Positions 45,216 to 55,759 are shown, counted from the first letter of the stretch. The stretch: DNA of 64,000 nucleotides from Thysanoteuthis rhombus (GCA_963457665.1 OY735220.1:35903194-35967193), one strand, 5' to 3'. Notes: a model not told the origin generated them from the sequence alone. Numbers and translations are program-made.

Positions 45216-45460
45216 CGTTGAGTTTTGTTCAAATATAGAATAATACATCTTGAATATATCTTCACGGCTCTACATTAGGACAATGCTATTGTAGCAGAGG
45301 AAAGCTTTACATTTGACTTTGATATTCGATCTCACGCATTGGAATATACTACATAGCTTAGTTGCACATCGATACAATATATTGGTATTAATGTTGACAT
45401 GTAAGAATAAAAACAGCCAGTCATTCAGGTGGCAAATATGTCTGGGGAAAAGAGAATAGT

Positions 45461-45533
45461 CGACCACGACGAGACTCGAACTCGCAATCTTCTGATTCGA
45501 AGTCAGACGCCTTTTCCATTAGGCCACGCAGTC
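45461..45533 (-). tRNA. tRNA-Arg(TCG), copy R66
   Basis: TCG at 45498-45500. The only fully consensus Arg copy right of 42.5 kb. Confidence 0.95.
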
Positions 45534-45764
45534 ATTATTTTGTTGACAGAACAATAAAAATCTAGCAAGAAAGTCAAAACGTTTTTCAAGAAATTAGTTG
45601 TAAATGCAAGATAGTTTTAGTGTCTGTTCTCTATGTGTTTTGGCATTGAATATTTTCATTATGAAACAAACATGTTCTAGAATTGCCCAAATTTTCACTT
45701 GTAAATTAAAGGATGCATTGAAGTTAGGGGGATGATGATGGCTTTAGCGTAGGAAAGCACAGCC

Positions 45765-45836
45765 TCCCATATGGTCTAGTGGTTAGGATTCCTGGCTTTC
45801 ACCCAGGCGGCCCGGGTTCGATTCCCGGTGTGGGAA
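45765..45836 (+). tRNA. tRNA-Glu(TTC), copy E66
   Basis: Consensus sequence; TTC at 45798-45800. Confidence 0.97.
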
Positions 45837-46080
45837 CGTTGAGTTTTGTTCAAATATAGAATAATACATCTTGAATATATCTTCACGGACCTACATTAGG
45901 ACAATGCTATTGTAGCGGAGAAAAGCTTTACATTTGACTTTGATATTCGATCTCACGCATTGGAATATACTACATAGCTTAGTTGCACATCGATACAATA
46001 TATTGGTATTAATGTTGACATGTAAGAATAAAACAGCCAGTCACTCAGGTGGCAAATATGTCTGGGGAAAAGAGAATAGT

Positions 46081-46153
46081 CGACCACGACGAGACTCGAA
46101 CTTGCAATATTCTGATTCGAAGTCAGACGCCTTTTCCATTAGGCCACGCAGTC
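46081..46153 (-). tRNA. tRNA-Arg(TCG), copy R67
   Basis: TCG at 46118-46120. G45 to T and G51 to A. Confidence 0.75.
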
Positions 46154-46384
46154 ATTATTTTGTTGACAGAACAATAAAAATCTAGCAAGAAAGTCAAAAC
46201 CTTTTTGAAGAAATTAGTTGTAAATGCAAGATAGTTTTAGCGTCTGTTCTCTATGTGTTTTGGCATTGAATATTTTCATTATGAAACAAACATGTTCTAG
46301 AATTGCCCAAATTTTCACTTGTAAATTAAAGGATGCATTGAAGTTAGGGGGATGATGATGGCTTTAGCGTAGGAAAGCACAGCC

Positions 46385-46456
46385 TCCCATATGGTCTAGT
46401 GGTTAGGATTCCTGGCTTTCACCCAGGCGGCCCGGGTTCGATTCCCGGTGTGGGAA
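46385..46456 (+). tRNA. tRNA-Glu(TTC), copy E67
   Basis: Consensus sequence; TTC at 46418-46420. Confidence 0.97.
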
Positions 46457-46701
46457 CGTTGAGTTTTGTTCAAATATAGAATAATACATCTTGAATATAT
46501 CATCAGGGCTCTACATTAGGACAATGCTATTGTAGCAGAGAAAAGCTTTACATTTGACTTTGATATTCGATCTCACGCATTGGAATATACTACATAGCTT
46601 AGTTGCACATCGATACAATATATTGGTATTAATGTTGACATGTAAGAATAAAAACAGCCAGTCATTCAGGTGGCAAATATGTCTGGGGAAAAGAGAATAG
46701 T

Positions 46702-46774
46702 CGACCACGACGAGACTCGAACTCGCAATCTTCTGATTCGAAGTCAGACGCCTTTTCCATTAGGACACGCAGTC
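46702..46774 (-). tRNA. tRNA-Arg(TCG), copy R68, T10 subtype
   Basis: TCG at 46739-46741. G10 to T. Confidence 0.8.
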
Positions 46775-47005
46775 ATTATTTTGTTGACAGAACAATAAAA
46801 ATCTAGCAAGAAAGTCAAAACCTTTTTGAAGAAATTAGTTGTGAATGCAAGATAGTTTTAGTGTCTGTTCTCTATGTGTTTTGGCATTGAATATTTTCAT
46901 TATGAAACAAACATGTTCTAGAATTGCCCAAATTTTCACTTGTAAATTAAAGGATGCATTGAAGTTAGGCGTATGATGATGGCTTTAGCGTAGGAAAGCA
47001 CAGCC

Positions 47006-47077
47006 TCCCATATGGTGTAGTGGTTAGGATTCCTGGCTTTCACCCAGGCGGCCCGGGTTCGATTCCCGGTGTGGGAA
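47006..47077 (+). tRNA. tRNA-Glu(TTC), copy E68, D-stem variant
   Basis: TTC at 47039-47041. C12 to G. Confidence 0.85.
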
Positions 47078-47322
47078 CGTTGAGTTTTGTTCAAATATAG
47101 AATAATACATCTTGAATATATCTTCAGGGCTCTACATTAGGACAATGCTATTGTAGCAGAGAAAATCTTTACATTTGACTTTGATATTCGATCTCACGCA
47201 TTGGAATATACTACATAGCTTAGTTGCACATCGATACAATATATTGGTATTAATGTTGACATGTAAGAATAAAAACAGCCAGTCATTCAGGTGGCAAATA
47301 TGTCTGGGGAAAAGAGAAAAGT

Positions 47323-47395
47323 GGACCACGACGAGACTCGAACTCGCAATCTTCTGATTCGAAGTCAGACGCCTTTTCCATTAGGACACGCAGTC
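47323..47395 (-). tRNA. tRNA-Arg(TCG), copy R69, discriminator changed
   Basis: TCG at 47360-47362. G10 to T, and the discriminator G73 is C, which may affect 3' processing or charging. An extra TTTT lies 3-6 nt past the end. Confidence 0.7.
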
Positions 47396-47626
47396 ATTAT
47401 TTTGTTGACAGAACAATAAAAATCTAGCAAGAAAGTCAAAACCATTTTGAAGAAATTAGTTGTGAATGCAAGATAGTTTTAGTGTCTGTTCTCTATGTTT
47501 TTTGGCATTGAATATTTTCATTATGAAACAAACATGTTCTAGAATTGCCCAAATTTTCACTTGTAAATTAAAGGATGCATTGATGTTAGTGGGATGATGA
47601 TGGCTTTAGCGTAGGAAAGCACAGCC

Positions 47627-47698
47627 TCCCATATGGTCTAGTGGTTAGGATTTCTGGCTTTCACCCAGGTGGCCCGGGTTCGATTCCCGGTGTGGGAA
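47627..47698 (+). tRNA. tRNA-Glu(TTC), copy E69
   Basis: TTC at 47660-47662. C27 to T (U-G wobble opening the anticodon stem) and C44 to T. Confidence 0.88.
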
Positions 47699-47704
47699 CG
47701 TTAA

Positions 47705-47712
47705 TTTTTTTT
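47705..47712 (+). terminator. enlarged T8 terminator after E69
   Basis: The usual GAGTTTTGTTC is replaced by an uninterrupted run of eight T, the longest gene-proximal T-run I see in the array. Confidence 0.8.
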
Positions 47713-47942
47713 CAAATATAGAATAATACATCTTGAATATATCTTCACGGGCCTACATTAGGACAATGCTATTGAAGTGGAGAAAAGTTTTACATTTGAC
47801 TTTGATATTCGATCTCACGCATTGGAATATACTACATAGCTTAGTTGCACATCGATACAATATATTGGTATTAATGTTGACATGTAAGAATAAAACAGCC
47901 AGTCACTCTGGTGGCAAATATGTCTGGGGAAAAGAGAATAGT

Positions 47943-48015
47943 CGACCACGACGAGACTCGAAATCGCAATCTTCTTATTCGAAGTCAGACGCCTTTTCCA
48001 TTAGGACACGCAGTC
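47943..48015 (-). pseudogene. tRNA-Arg copy R70, damaged stems
   Basis: TCG at 47980-47982. T10/C25, G30/A40 and T53/C61 mismatches. Same haplotype as R77 and R88. Confidence 0.65.
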
Positions 48016-48246
48016 ATTATTTTGTTGACAGAACAATAAAAATCTAGCAAGAAAGTCAAAACGTTTTTCAAGAAATTAGTTGTAAATGCAAGATAGTTTT
48101 AGTGTCTGTTCTCTATGTGTTTTGGCATTGAATATTTTCATTATGAAACAAACATGTTCTAGAATTGCCCAAATTTTCACTTGTAAATTAAAGGATGCAT
48201 TGAAGTTAGGGGGATGATGATGGCTTTAGCGTAGGAAAGCACAGCC

Positions 48247-48318
48247 TCCCATATGGTCTAGTGGTTAGGATTCCTGGCTTTCACCCAGGCGGCCCGGGTT
48301 CGATTCCCGGTGTGGGAA
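48247..48318 (+). tRNA. tRNA-Glu(TTC), copy E70
   Basis: Consensus sequence; TTC at 48280-48282. Confidence 0.97.
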
Positions 48319-48562
48319 CGTTGAGTTTTGTTCAAATATAGAATAATACATCTTGAATATATCTTCACGGCTCTACATTAGGACAATGCTATTGTAGCGG
48401 AGAAAAGCTTTACATTTGACTTTGATATTCGATTTCACGCATTGGAATATACTACATAGCTTAGTTGCACATCGATACAATATATTGGTATTAATGTTGA
48501 CATGTAAGAATAAAACAGCCAGTCACTCTGGTGGCAAATATGTCTGGGGAAAAGAGAATAGT

Positions 48563-48635
48563 CGACCACGACGAGACTCGAACTTGCAATATTCTGATTC
48601 GAAGTCAGACGCCTTTTCCATTAGGCCACGCAGTC
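48563..48635 (-). tRNA. tRNA-Arg(TCG), copy R71
   Basis: TCG at 48600-48602. G45 to T and G51 to A. Confidence 0.75.
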
Positions 48636-48865
48636 ATTATTTTGTTGACAGAACAATAAAAATCTAGCGAGAAAGTCAAAACCTTTTTCAAGAAATTAGT
48701 TGTAAATGCAAGATAGTTATAGTGTCCGTTCTCTATGTGTTTTGGCATTGAATATTTTCATTATGGAACAAACATGTTCTAGAATTGCCCAAATTTTCAC
48801 TTGTAAATTAAAGGATGCATTGATTTAGGGGGATGATGATTGCTTTAGCGATGGAAAGCACAGCC

Positions 48866-48937
48866 TCCCATATGGTCTAGTGGTTAGGATTCCTGGCTTT
48901 CACCCAGGCGGCCCGGGTTCGATTCCCGGTGTGGGAA
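48866..48937 (+). tRNA. tRNA-Glu(TTC), copy E71
   Basis: Consensus gene; TTC at 48899-48901. Upstream spacer carries the GATTTAGGGGG/TAGCGATGG haplotype of E65. Confidence 0.97.
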
Positions 48938-49182
48938 CGTTGAGTTTTGTTCAAATATAGAATAATACATCTTGAATATATCTTCACGGCTCTACATTAG
49001 GACAATGCTATTGTAGCAGAGGAAAGCTTTACATTTGACTTTGATATTCGATCTCACGCATTGGAATATACTACATAGCTTAGTTGCACATCGATACAAT
49101 ATATTGGTATTAATGTTGACATGTAAGAATAAAAACAACCAGTCATTCAAGTGGCAAATATGTCTGGGGAAAAGAGAATAGT

Positions 49183-49254
49183 CGACCACGACGAGACTCG
49201 AACTCGCAATCTTCTGATTCAAGTCAGACGCCTTTTCCATTAGGCCACGCAGTC
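49183..49254 (-). pseudogene. tRNA-Arg copy R72, anticodon base deleted
   Basis: 72 nt long. The middle anticodon base (C35) is missing, leaving a 6-nt loop CTTGAA. All stems are otherwise consensus, so it may be transcribed and folded but cannot decode normally. Confidence 0.9.
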
Positions 49255-49485
49255 ATTATTTTGTTGACAGAACAATAAAAATCTAGCAAGAAAGTCAAAA
49301 CGTTTTTCAAGAAATTAGTTGTAAATGCAAGATAGTTTTAGTGTCTGTTCTCTATGTGTTTTGGCATTGAATATTTTCATTATGAAACAAACATGTTCTA
49401 GAATTGCCCAAATTTTCACTTGTAAATTAAAGGATGCATTGAAGTTAGGGGGATGATGATGGCTTTAGCGTAGGAAAGCACAGCC

Positions 49486-49557
49486 TCCCATATGGTCTAG
49501 TGGTTAGGATTCCTGGCTTTCACCCAGGCGGCCCGGGTTCGATTCCCGGTGTGGGAA
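49486..49557 (+). tRNA. tRNA-Glu(TTC), copy E72
   Basis: Consensus sequence; TTC at 49519-49521. The terminator is weakened: 3' flank GAGTTATG breaks the T4. Confidence 0.95.
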
Positions 49558-49801
49558 CGTTGAGTTATGTTCAAATATAGAATAATACATCTTGAATATA
49601 TCTTCACGGACCTACATTAGGACAATGCTATTGTAGCGGAGAAAAGCTTTACATTTGACTTTGATATTCGATCTCACGCATTGGAATATACTACATAGCT
49701 TAGTTGCACATCGATACAATATATTGGTATTAATGTTGACATGTAAGAATAAAACAGCCAGTCACTCAGGTGGCAAATATCTCTGGGGAAAAGAGAATAG
49801 T

Positions 49802-49874
49802 CGACCACGACGAGACTCGAACTTGCAATATTCTGATTCGAAGTCAGACGCCTTTTCCATTAGGCCACGCAGTC
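49802..49874 (-). tRNA. tRNA-Arg(TCG), copy R73
   Basis: TCG at 49839-49841. G45 to T and G51 to A. Confidence 0.75.
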
Positions 49875-50105
49875 ATTATTTTGTTGACAGAACAATAAAA
49901 ATCTAGCAAGAAAGTCAAAACCTTTTTGAAGAAATTAGTTGTAAATGCAAGATAGTTTTAGCGTCTGTTCTCTATGTGTTTTGGCATTGAATATTTTCAT
50001 TATGAAACAAACATGTTCTAGAATTGCCCAAATTTTCACTTGTAAATTAAAGGATGCATTGAAGTTAGGGGGATGATGATGGCTTTAGCGTAGGAAAGCA
50101 CAGCC

Positions 50106-50177
50106 TCCCATATGGTCTAGTGGTTAGGATTCCTGGCTTTCACCCAGGCGGCCCGGGTTCGATTCCCGGTGTGGGAA
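50106..50177 (+). tRNA. tRNA-Glu(TTC), copy E73
   Basis: Consensus sequence; TTC at 50139-50141. Confidence 0.97.
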
Positions 50178-50422
50178 CGTTGAGTTTTGTTCAAATATAG
50201 AATAATACATCTTGAATATATCTTCAGGGCTCTACATTAGGACAATGCTATTGTAGCAGAGAAAAGCTTTACATTTGACTTTGATATTCGATCTCACGCA
50301 TTGGAATATACTACATAGCTTAGTTGCACATCGATACAATATATTGGTATTAATGTTGACATATAAGAATAAAAACAGCCAGTCATTCAGGTGGCAAATA
50401 TGTCTGGGGAAAAGAGAATAGT

Positions 50423-50495
50423 CGACCACGACGAGACTCGAACTCGCAATCTTCTGATTCGAAGTCAGACGCCTTTTCCATTAAGACACGCAGTC
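50423..50495 (-). tRNA. tRNA-Arg(TCG), copy R74, D-stem variant
   Basis: TCG at 50460-50462. G10 to T and C12 to T, exactly as R19. Confidence 0.72.
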
Positions 50496-50726
50496 ATTAT
50501 TTTGTTGACAGAACAATAAAAATCTAGCAAGAAAGTCAAAACCTTTTTGAAGAAATTAGTTGTGAATGCAAGATAGTTTTAGTGTCTGTTCTCTATGTGT
50601 TTTGGCATTGAATATTTTCATTATGAAACAAACATGTTCTAGAATTGCCCAAATTTTCACTTGTAAATTAAAGGATGCATTGAAGTTAGGGGTATGATGA
50701 TGGCTTTAGCGTAGGAAAGCACAGCC

Positions 50727-50798
50727 TCCCATATGGTGTAGTGGTTAGGATTCCTGGCTTTCACCCAGGCGGCCCGGGTTCGATTCCCGGTGTGGGAA
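50727..50798 (+). tRNA. tRNA-Glu(TTC), copy E74, D-stem variant
   Basis: TTC at 50760-50762. C12 to G, as in E19. Confidence 0.85.
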
Positions 50799-51043
50799 CG
50801 TTGAGTTTTGTTCAAATATAGAATAATACATCTTGAATATATCTTCAGGGCTCTACATTAGGAGAATGCTATTGTAGCAGAGAAAAGCTTTACATTTGAC
50901 TTTGATATTCGATCTCACGCATTGGAATATACTACATAGCTTAGTTGCACATCGATACAATATATTGGTATTAATGTTGACATGTAAGAATAAAAACAGC
51001 CAGTCATTCAGGTGGCAAATATGTCTGGGGAAAAGAGAAAAGT

Positions 51044-51116
51044 CGACCACGACGAGACTCGAACTCGCAATCTTCTGATTCGAAGTCAGACGCCTTTTCC
51101 ATTAGGACACGCAGTC
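51044..51116 (-). tRNA. tRNA-Arg(TCG), copy R75, T10 subtype
   Basis: TCG at 51081-51083. G10 to T. Extra TTTT 3-6 nt past the 3' end, as at R20 and R69. Confidence 0.8.
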
Positions 51117-51347
51117 ATTATTTTGTTGACAGAACAATAAAAATCTAGCAAGAAAGTCAAAACGTTTTTGAAGAAATTAGTTGTGAATGCAAGATAGTTT
51201 TAGTGTCTGTTCTCTATGTTTTTTGGCATTGAATATTTTCATTATGAAACAAACATGTTCTAGAATTGCCCAAATTTTCACTTGTAAATTAAAGGATGCA
51301 TTGATGTTAGTGGGATGATGATGGCTTTAGCGTAGGAAAGCACAGCC

Positions 51348-51419
51348 TCCCATATGGTCTAGTGGTTAGGATTCCTGGCTTTCACCCAGGTGGCCCGGGT
51401 TCGATTCCCGGTGTGGGAA
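51348..51419 (+). tRNA. tRNA-Glu(TTC), copy E75
   Basis: TTC at 51381-51383. C44 to T in the variable loop. Confidence 0.95.
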
Positions 51420-51664
51420 CGTTGAGTTTTGTTCAAATATAGAATAATACATCTTGAATATATCTTCACGGGCCTACATTAGGACAATGCTATTGAAGCG
51501 GAGAAAAGTTTTACATTTGACTTTGATATTCGATCTCACGCATTGGAATATACTACATAGCTTAGTTGCACATCGATACAATATATTGGTATTAATGTTG
51601 ACATGTAAGAATAAAAACAGCCAGTCACTCAGGTGGCAAATATGTCTGGGGAAAAGAGAATAGT

Positions 51665-51737
51665 CGACCACGACGAGACTCGAACTCGCAATCTTCTGAT
51701 TCGAAGTCAGACGCCTTTTCCATTAAGCCACGCAGTC
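51665..51737 (-). tRNA. tRNA-Arg(TCG), copy R76
   Basis: TCG at 51702-51704. C12 to T gives a U-G pair in the D stem. Confidence 0.88.
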
Positions 51738-51968
51738 ATTATTTTGTTGACAGAACAATAAAAATCTAGCAAGAAAGTCAAAACGTTTTTGAAGAAATTA
51801 GTTGTAAATGCAAGATAGTTTTAGTGTCTGTTCTCTATGTGTTTTGGCATTGAATATTTTCATTATGAAACAAACATGTTCTAGAATTGCCCAAATTTTC
51901 ACTTGTAAATTAAAGGATGCATTGAAGTTAGGGGGATGATGATGGCTTTAGCGTAGGAAAGCACAGCC

Positions 51969-52040
51969 TCCCATATGGTCTAGTGGTTAGGATTCCTGGC
52001 TTTCACCCAGGCGGCCCGGGTTCGATTCCCGGTGTGGGAA
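51969..52040 (+). tRNA. tRNA-Glu(TTC), copy E76
   Basis: Consensus sequence; TTC at 52002-52004. 3' flank CTTTGAG. Confidence 0.97.
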
Positions 52041-52284
52041 CTTTGAGTTTTGTTCAAATATAGAATAATACATCTTGAATATATCTTCTCGGGCCTACAT
52101 TAGGACAATGCTATTGTAGCGGAGAAAAGCTTTACATTTGACTTTGATATTCGATTTCACGCATTGGAATATACTACATAGCTTAGTTGCACATTGATAC
52201 AATATATTGGTATTAATGTTGACATGTAAGAATAAAACAGCCAGTCACTCTGGTGGCAAATATGTCTGGGGAAAAGAGAATAGT

Positions 52285-52357
52285 CGACCACGACGAGACT
52301 CGAAATCGCAATCTTCTTATTCGAAGTCAGACGCCTTTTCCATTAGGACACGCAGTC
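52285..52357 (-). pseudogene. tRNA-Arg copy R77, damaged stems
   Basis: TCG at 52322-52324. T10/C25, G30/A40 and T53/C61 mismatches. Confidence 0.65.
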
Positions 52358-52588
52358 ATTATTTTGTTGACAGAACAATAAAAATCTAGCAAGAAAGTCA
52401 AAACGTTTTTGAAGAAATTAGTTGTAAATGCAAGATAGTTTTAGTGTCTGTTCTCTATGTGTTTTGGCATTGAATATTTTCATTATGAAACAAACATGTT
52501 CTAGAATTGCCCAAATTTTCACTTGTAAATTAAAGGATGCATTGAAGTTAGGGGGATGATGATGGCTTTAGCGTAGGAAAGCACAGCC

Positions 52589-52660
52589 TCCCATATGGTC
52601 TAGTGGTTAGGATTCCTGGCTTTCACCCAGGCGGCCCGGGTTCGATTCCCGGTGTGGGAA
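52589..52660 (+). tRNA. tRNA-Glu(TTC), copy E77
   Basis: Consensus sequence; TTC at 52622-52624. Confidence 0.97.
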
Positions 52661-52905
52661 CGTTGAGTTTTGTTCAAATATAGAATAATACATCTTGAAT
52701 ATATCTTCACGGCTCTACATTAGGACAATGCTATTGTAGCAGAGGAAAGCTTTACATTTGACTTTGATATTCGATCTCACGCATTGGAATATACTACATA
52801 GCTTAGTTGCACATCGATACAATATATTGGTATTAATGTTGACATGTAAGAATAAAAACAACCAGTCATTCAGGTGGCAAATATGTCTGGGGAAAAGAGA
52901 ATAGT

Positions 52906-52978
52906 CGACCACGACGAGACTCGAAATCGCAATCTTCTGATTCGAAGTCAGACGCCTTTTCCATTAGGCCACGCAGTC
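52906..52978 (-). tRNA. tRNA-Arg(TCG), copy R78, T-stem mismatch
   Basis: TCG at 52943-52945. G53 to T (T53/C61) removes an invariant T-stem and B-box base. Confidence 0.7.
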
Positions 52979-53209
52979 ATTATTTTGTTGACAGAACAAT
53001 AAAAATCTAGCAAGAAAGTCAAAACCTTTTTGAAGAAATTAGTTGTAAATGCAAGATAGTTTTAGTGTCTGTTCTCTATGTGTTTTGGCATTGAATATTT
53101 TCATTATGAAACAAACATGTTCTAGAATTGCCCAAATTTTCACTTGTAAATTAAAGGATGCATTGAAGTTAGGGGGATGATGATGGCTTTAGCGTAGGAA
53201 AGCACAGCC

Positions 53210-53281
53210 TCCCATATGGTCTAGTGGTTAGGATTCCTGGCTTTCACCCAGGCGGCCCGGGTTCGATTCCCGGTGTGGGAA
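53210..53281 (+). tRNA. tRNA-Glu(TTC), copy E78
   Basis: Consensus sequence; TTC at 53243-53245. 3' flank GAGTTATG breaks the usual T4, as after E72. Confidence 0.95.
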
Positions 53282-53525
53282 CGTTGAGTTATGTTCAAAT
53301 ATAGAATAATACATCTTGAATATATCTTCACGGACCTACATTAGGACAATGCTATTGTAGCGGAAAAAAGCTTTACATTTGACTTTGATATTCGATCTCA
53401 CGCATTGGAATATACTACATAGCTTAGTTGCACATCGATACAATATATTGGTATTAATGTTGACATGTAAGAATAAAACAGCCAGTCACTCAGGTGGCAA
53501 ATATGTCTGGGGAAAAGAGAATAGT

Positions 53526-53598
53526 CGACCACGACGAGACTCGAACTTGCAATATTCTGATTCGAAGTCAGACGCCTTTTCCATTAGGCCACGCAGTC
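53526..53598 (-). tRNA. tRNA-Arg(TCG), copy R79
   Basis: TCG at 53563-53565. G45 to T and G51 to A. Confidence 0.75.
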
Positions 53599-53829
53599 AT
53601 TATTTTGTTGACAGAACAATAAAAATCTAGCAAGAAAGTCAAAACCTTTTTGAAGAAATTAGTTGTAAATGCAAGATAGTTTTAGCGTCTGTTCTCTATG
53701 TGTTTTGGCATTGAATATTTTCATTATGAAACAAACATGTTCTAGAATTGCCCAAATTTTCACTTGTAAATTAAAGGATGCATTGAAGTTAGGGGGATGA
53801 TGATGGCTTTAGCGTAGGAAAGCACAGCC

Positions 53830-53901
53830 TCCCATATGGTCTAGTGGTTAGGATTCCTGGCTTTCACCCAGGCGGCCCGTGTTCGATTCCCGGTGTGGGA
53901 A
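53830..53901 (+). tRNA. tRNA-Glu(TTC), copy E79, T-stem mismatch
   Basis: TTC at 53863-53865. G51 to T (T51/C61) also changes the first B-box base. Confidence 0.8.
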
Positions 53902-54146
53902 CGTTGAGTTTTGTTCAAATATAGAATAATACATCTTGAATATATCTTCACGGCTCTACATTAGGACAATGCTATTGTAGCAGAGAAAAGCTTTACATTT
54001 GACTTTTATATTCGATCTCACGCATTGGAATATACTACATAGCTTAGTTGCACATCGATACAATATATTGGTTTTAATGTTGACATGTAAGAATAAAAAC
54101 AGCCAGTCATTCAGGTGGCAAATATGTCTGGGGAAAAGAGAATAGT

Positions 54147-54219
54147 CGACCACGACGAGACTCGAACTCGCAATCTTCTGATTCGAAGTCAGACGCCTTT
54201 TCCATTAGGACACGCAGTC
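54147..54219 (-). tRNA. tRNA-Arg(TCG), copy R80, T10 subtype
   Basis: TCG at 54184-54186. G10 to T. Confidence 0.8.
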
Positions 54220-54450
54220 ATTATTTTGTTGACAGAACAATAAAAATCTAGCAAGAAAGTCAAAACCTTTTTGAAGAAATTAGTTGTGAATGCAAGATAG
54301 TTTTAGTGTCTGTTCTCTATGTTTTTTGGCATTGAATATTTTCATTATGAAACAAACATGTTCTAGAATTGCCCAAATTTTCACTTGTAAATTAAAGGAT
54401 GCATTGATGTTAGTGGGATGATGATGGCTTTAGCGTAGGAAAGCACAGCC

Positions 54451-54522
54451 TCCCATATGGTCTAGTGGTTAGGATTCCTGGCTTTCACCCAGGTGGCCCG
54501 GGTTCGATTCCCGGTGTTGGAA
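54451..54522 (+). tRNA. tRNA-Glu(TTC), copy E80, acceptor mismatch
   Basis: TTC at 54484-54486. C44 to T, and G68 to T leaving C4/T68 unpaired in the acceptor stem. Confidence 0.8.
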
Positions 54523-54766
54523 CGTTGAGTTTTGTTCAAATATAGAATAATACATCTTGAATATATCTTCACAGGCCTACATTAGGACAATGCTATTGAA
54601 GCGGAGAAAAGTTTTACATTTGACTTTGATATTCGATCTCACGCATTGGAATATACTACATAGCTTAGTTGCACATCGATACAATATATTGGTATTAATG
54701 TTGACATGTAAGAATAAAACAGCCAGTCACTCTGGTGGAAAATATGTCTGGGGAAAAGAGAATAGT

Positions 54767-54839
54767 CGACCACGACGAGACTCGAACTTGCAATCTTCTG
54801 ATTCGAAGTCAGACGCCTTTTCCATTAGGCCACGCAGTC
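54767..54839 (-). tRNA. tRNA-Arg(TCG), copy R81
   Basis: TCG at 54804-54806. G51 to A (A51/C63). Confidence 0.8.
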
Positions 54840-55069
54840 ATTATTTTGTTGACAGAACAATAAAAATCTAGCGAGAAAGTCAAAACGTTTTTCAAGAAAT
54901 TAGTTGTAAATGCAAGATAGTTATAGTGTCCGTTCTCTATGTGTTTTGGCATTGAATATTTTCATTATGAAACAAACATGTTCTAGAATTGCCCAAATTT
55001 TCACTTGTAAATTAAAGGATGCATTGATTTAAGGGGATGATGATGGCTTTAGCGATGGAAAGCACAGCT

Positions 55070-55141
55070 TCCCATATGGTCTAGTGGTTAGGATTCCTGG
55101 CTTTCACCCAGGCGGCCCGGGTTCGATTCCCGGTGTGGGAA
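55070..55141 (+). tRNA. tRNA-Glu(TTC), copy E81
   Basis: Consensus gene; TTC at 55103-55105. Upstream flank diverged (GATTTAAGGGG, TAGCGATGG, ACAGCT). Confidence 0.96.
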
Positions 55142-55385
55142 CGTTGAGTTTTGTTCAAATATAGAATAATACATCTTGAATATATCTTCACGGCTCTACA
55201 TTAGGACAATGCTTTTGTAGCGGAGAAAAGCTTTACATTTGACTTTGATATTCGATCTCAGGCATTGGAATATACTACATAGCTTAGTGGCACATCGGTA
55301 CAATATATCGGTATTAATGTTTACATGTAAGAATAAAACAGCCAGCCACGCAGGTGGCAAATATGTCTGGGGAAAAGGGAATAGC

Positions 55386-55458
55386 CGACCACGACAAGAC
55401 TCGAACTCGCAATCTTCTGATTCGAAGTCAGACACCTTTTCCATTAGGACACGCAGTC
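55386..55458 (-). tRNA. tRNA-Arg(TCG), copy R82, divergent unit
   Basis: TCG at 55423-55425. G10 to T with C25 to T (T10/T25), and C63 to T (wobble). It sits in a strongly diverged spacer shared with the R90 unit. Function doubtful. Confidence 0.6.
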
Positions 55459-55691
55459 ATTATTTTGTTAACATAACAATAAAAATCTTGCAGGAAAGTC
55501 AAAAACCTTTTTGAAGAAATATGTTGTAAATACAAGATAGTTTTAGTGTCTGTTCTCTATGTATTTTGGCATTGAATATTTTCATTATCAAACAAACGTG
55601 ATCTAGAATTGCCCAAATTTTCACTTGTATATTAAAAGGATGCATTGAAGTTAGGGTGATGATGATGGCTTTAGCGTAGGAAAGCACAGCC

Positions 55692-55759
55692 TCCCATATG
55701 GTCTAGTGGTTAGGCTTGCTTTCACCCAGGCGGCCCGGGTTCGATTCCCGGTGTGGGAA
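55692..55759 (+). pseudogene. tRNA-Glu copy E82, 4-nt deletion in anticodon arm
   Basis: 68 nt long. AGGATTCCTGGC has become AGGCTTGC, so the 5' strand of the anticodon stem is gone and CTTTCACCCAGG has no partner. Acceptor, D-loop and T-arm are intact. Confidence 0.9.

Larger units (their letters stand above)
43978..51419. repeat. six-unit higher-order repeat, two copies
   Basis: Copy 1 is about 43978-47698 and copy 2 about 47699-51419, offset 3,721-3,722 bp. Each position in copy 1 shares private variants with the same position in copy 2: Arg with GAAATCGC and TTATTC; ATCTAGCGAG with TCCGTTC and AGCGATGG; GCAGAGGAAAGC; CTTGCAATATTC with AGCGTCTG; GGTGTAG in Glu; GTTTTTTGG with GATGTTAGTGGG. 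A partly shuffled third copy follows to about 55.1 kb. Confidence 0.85.
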
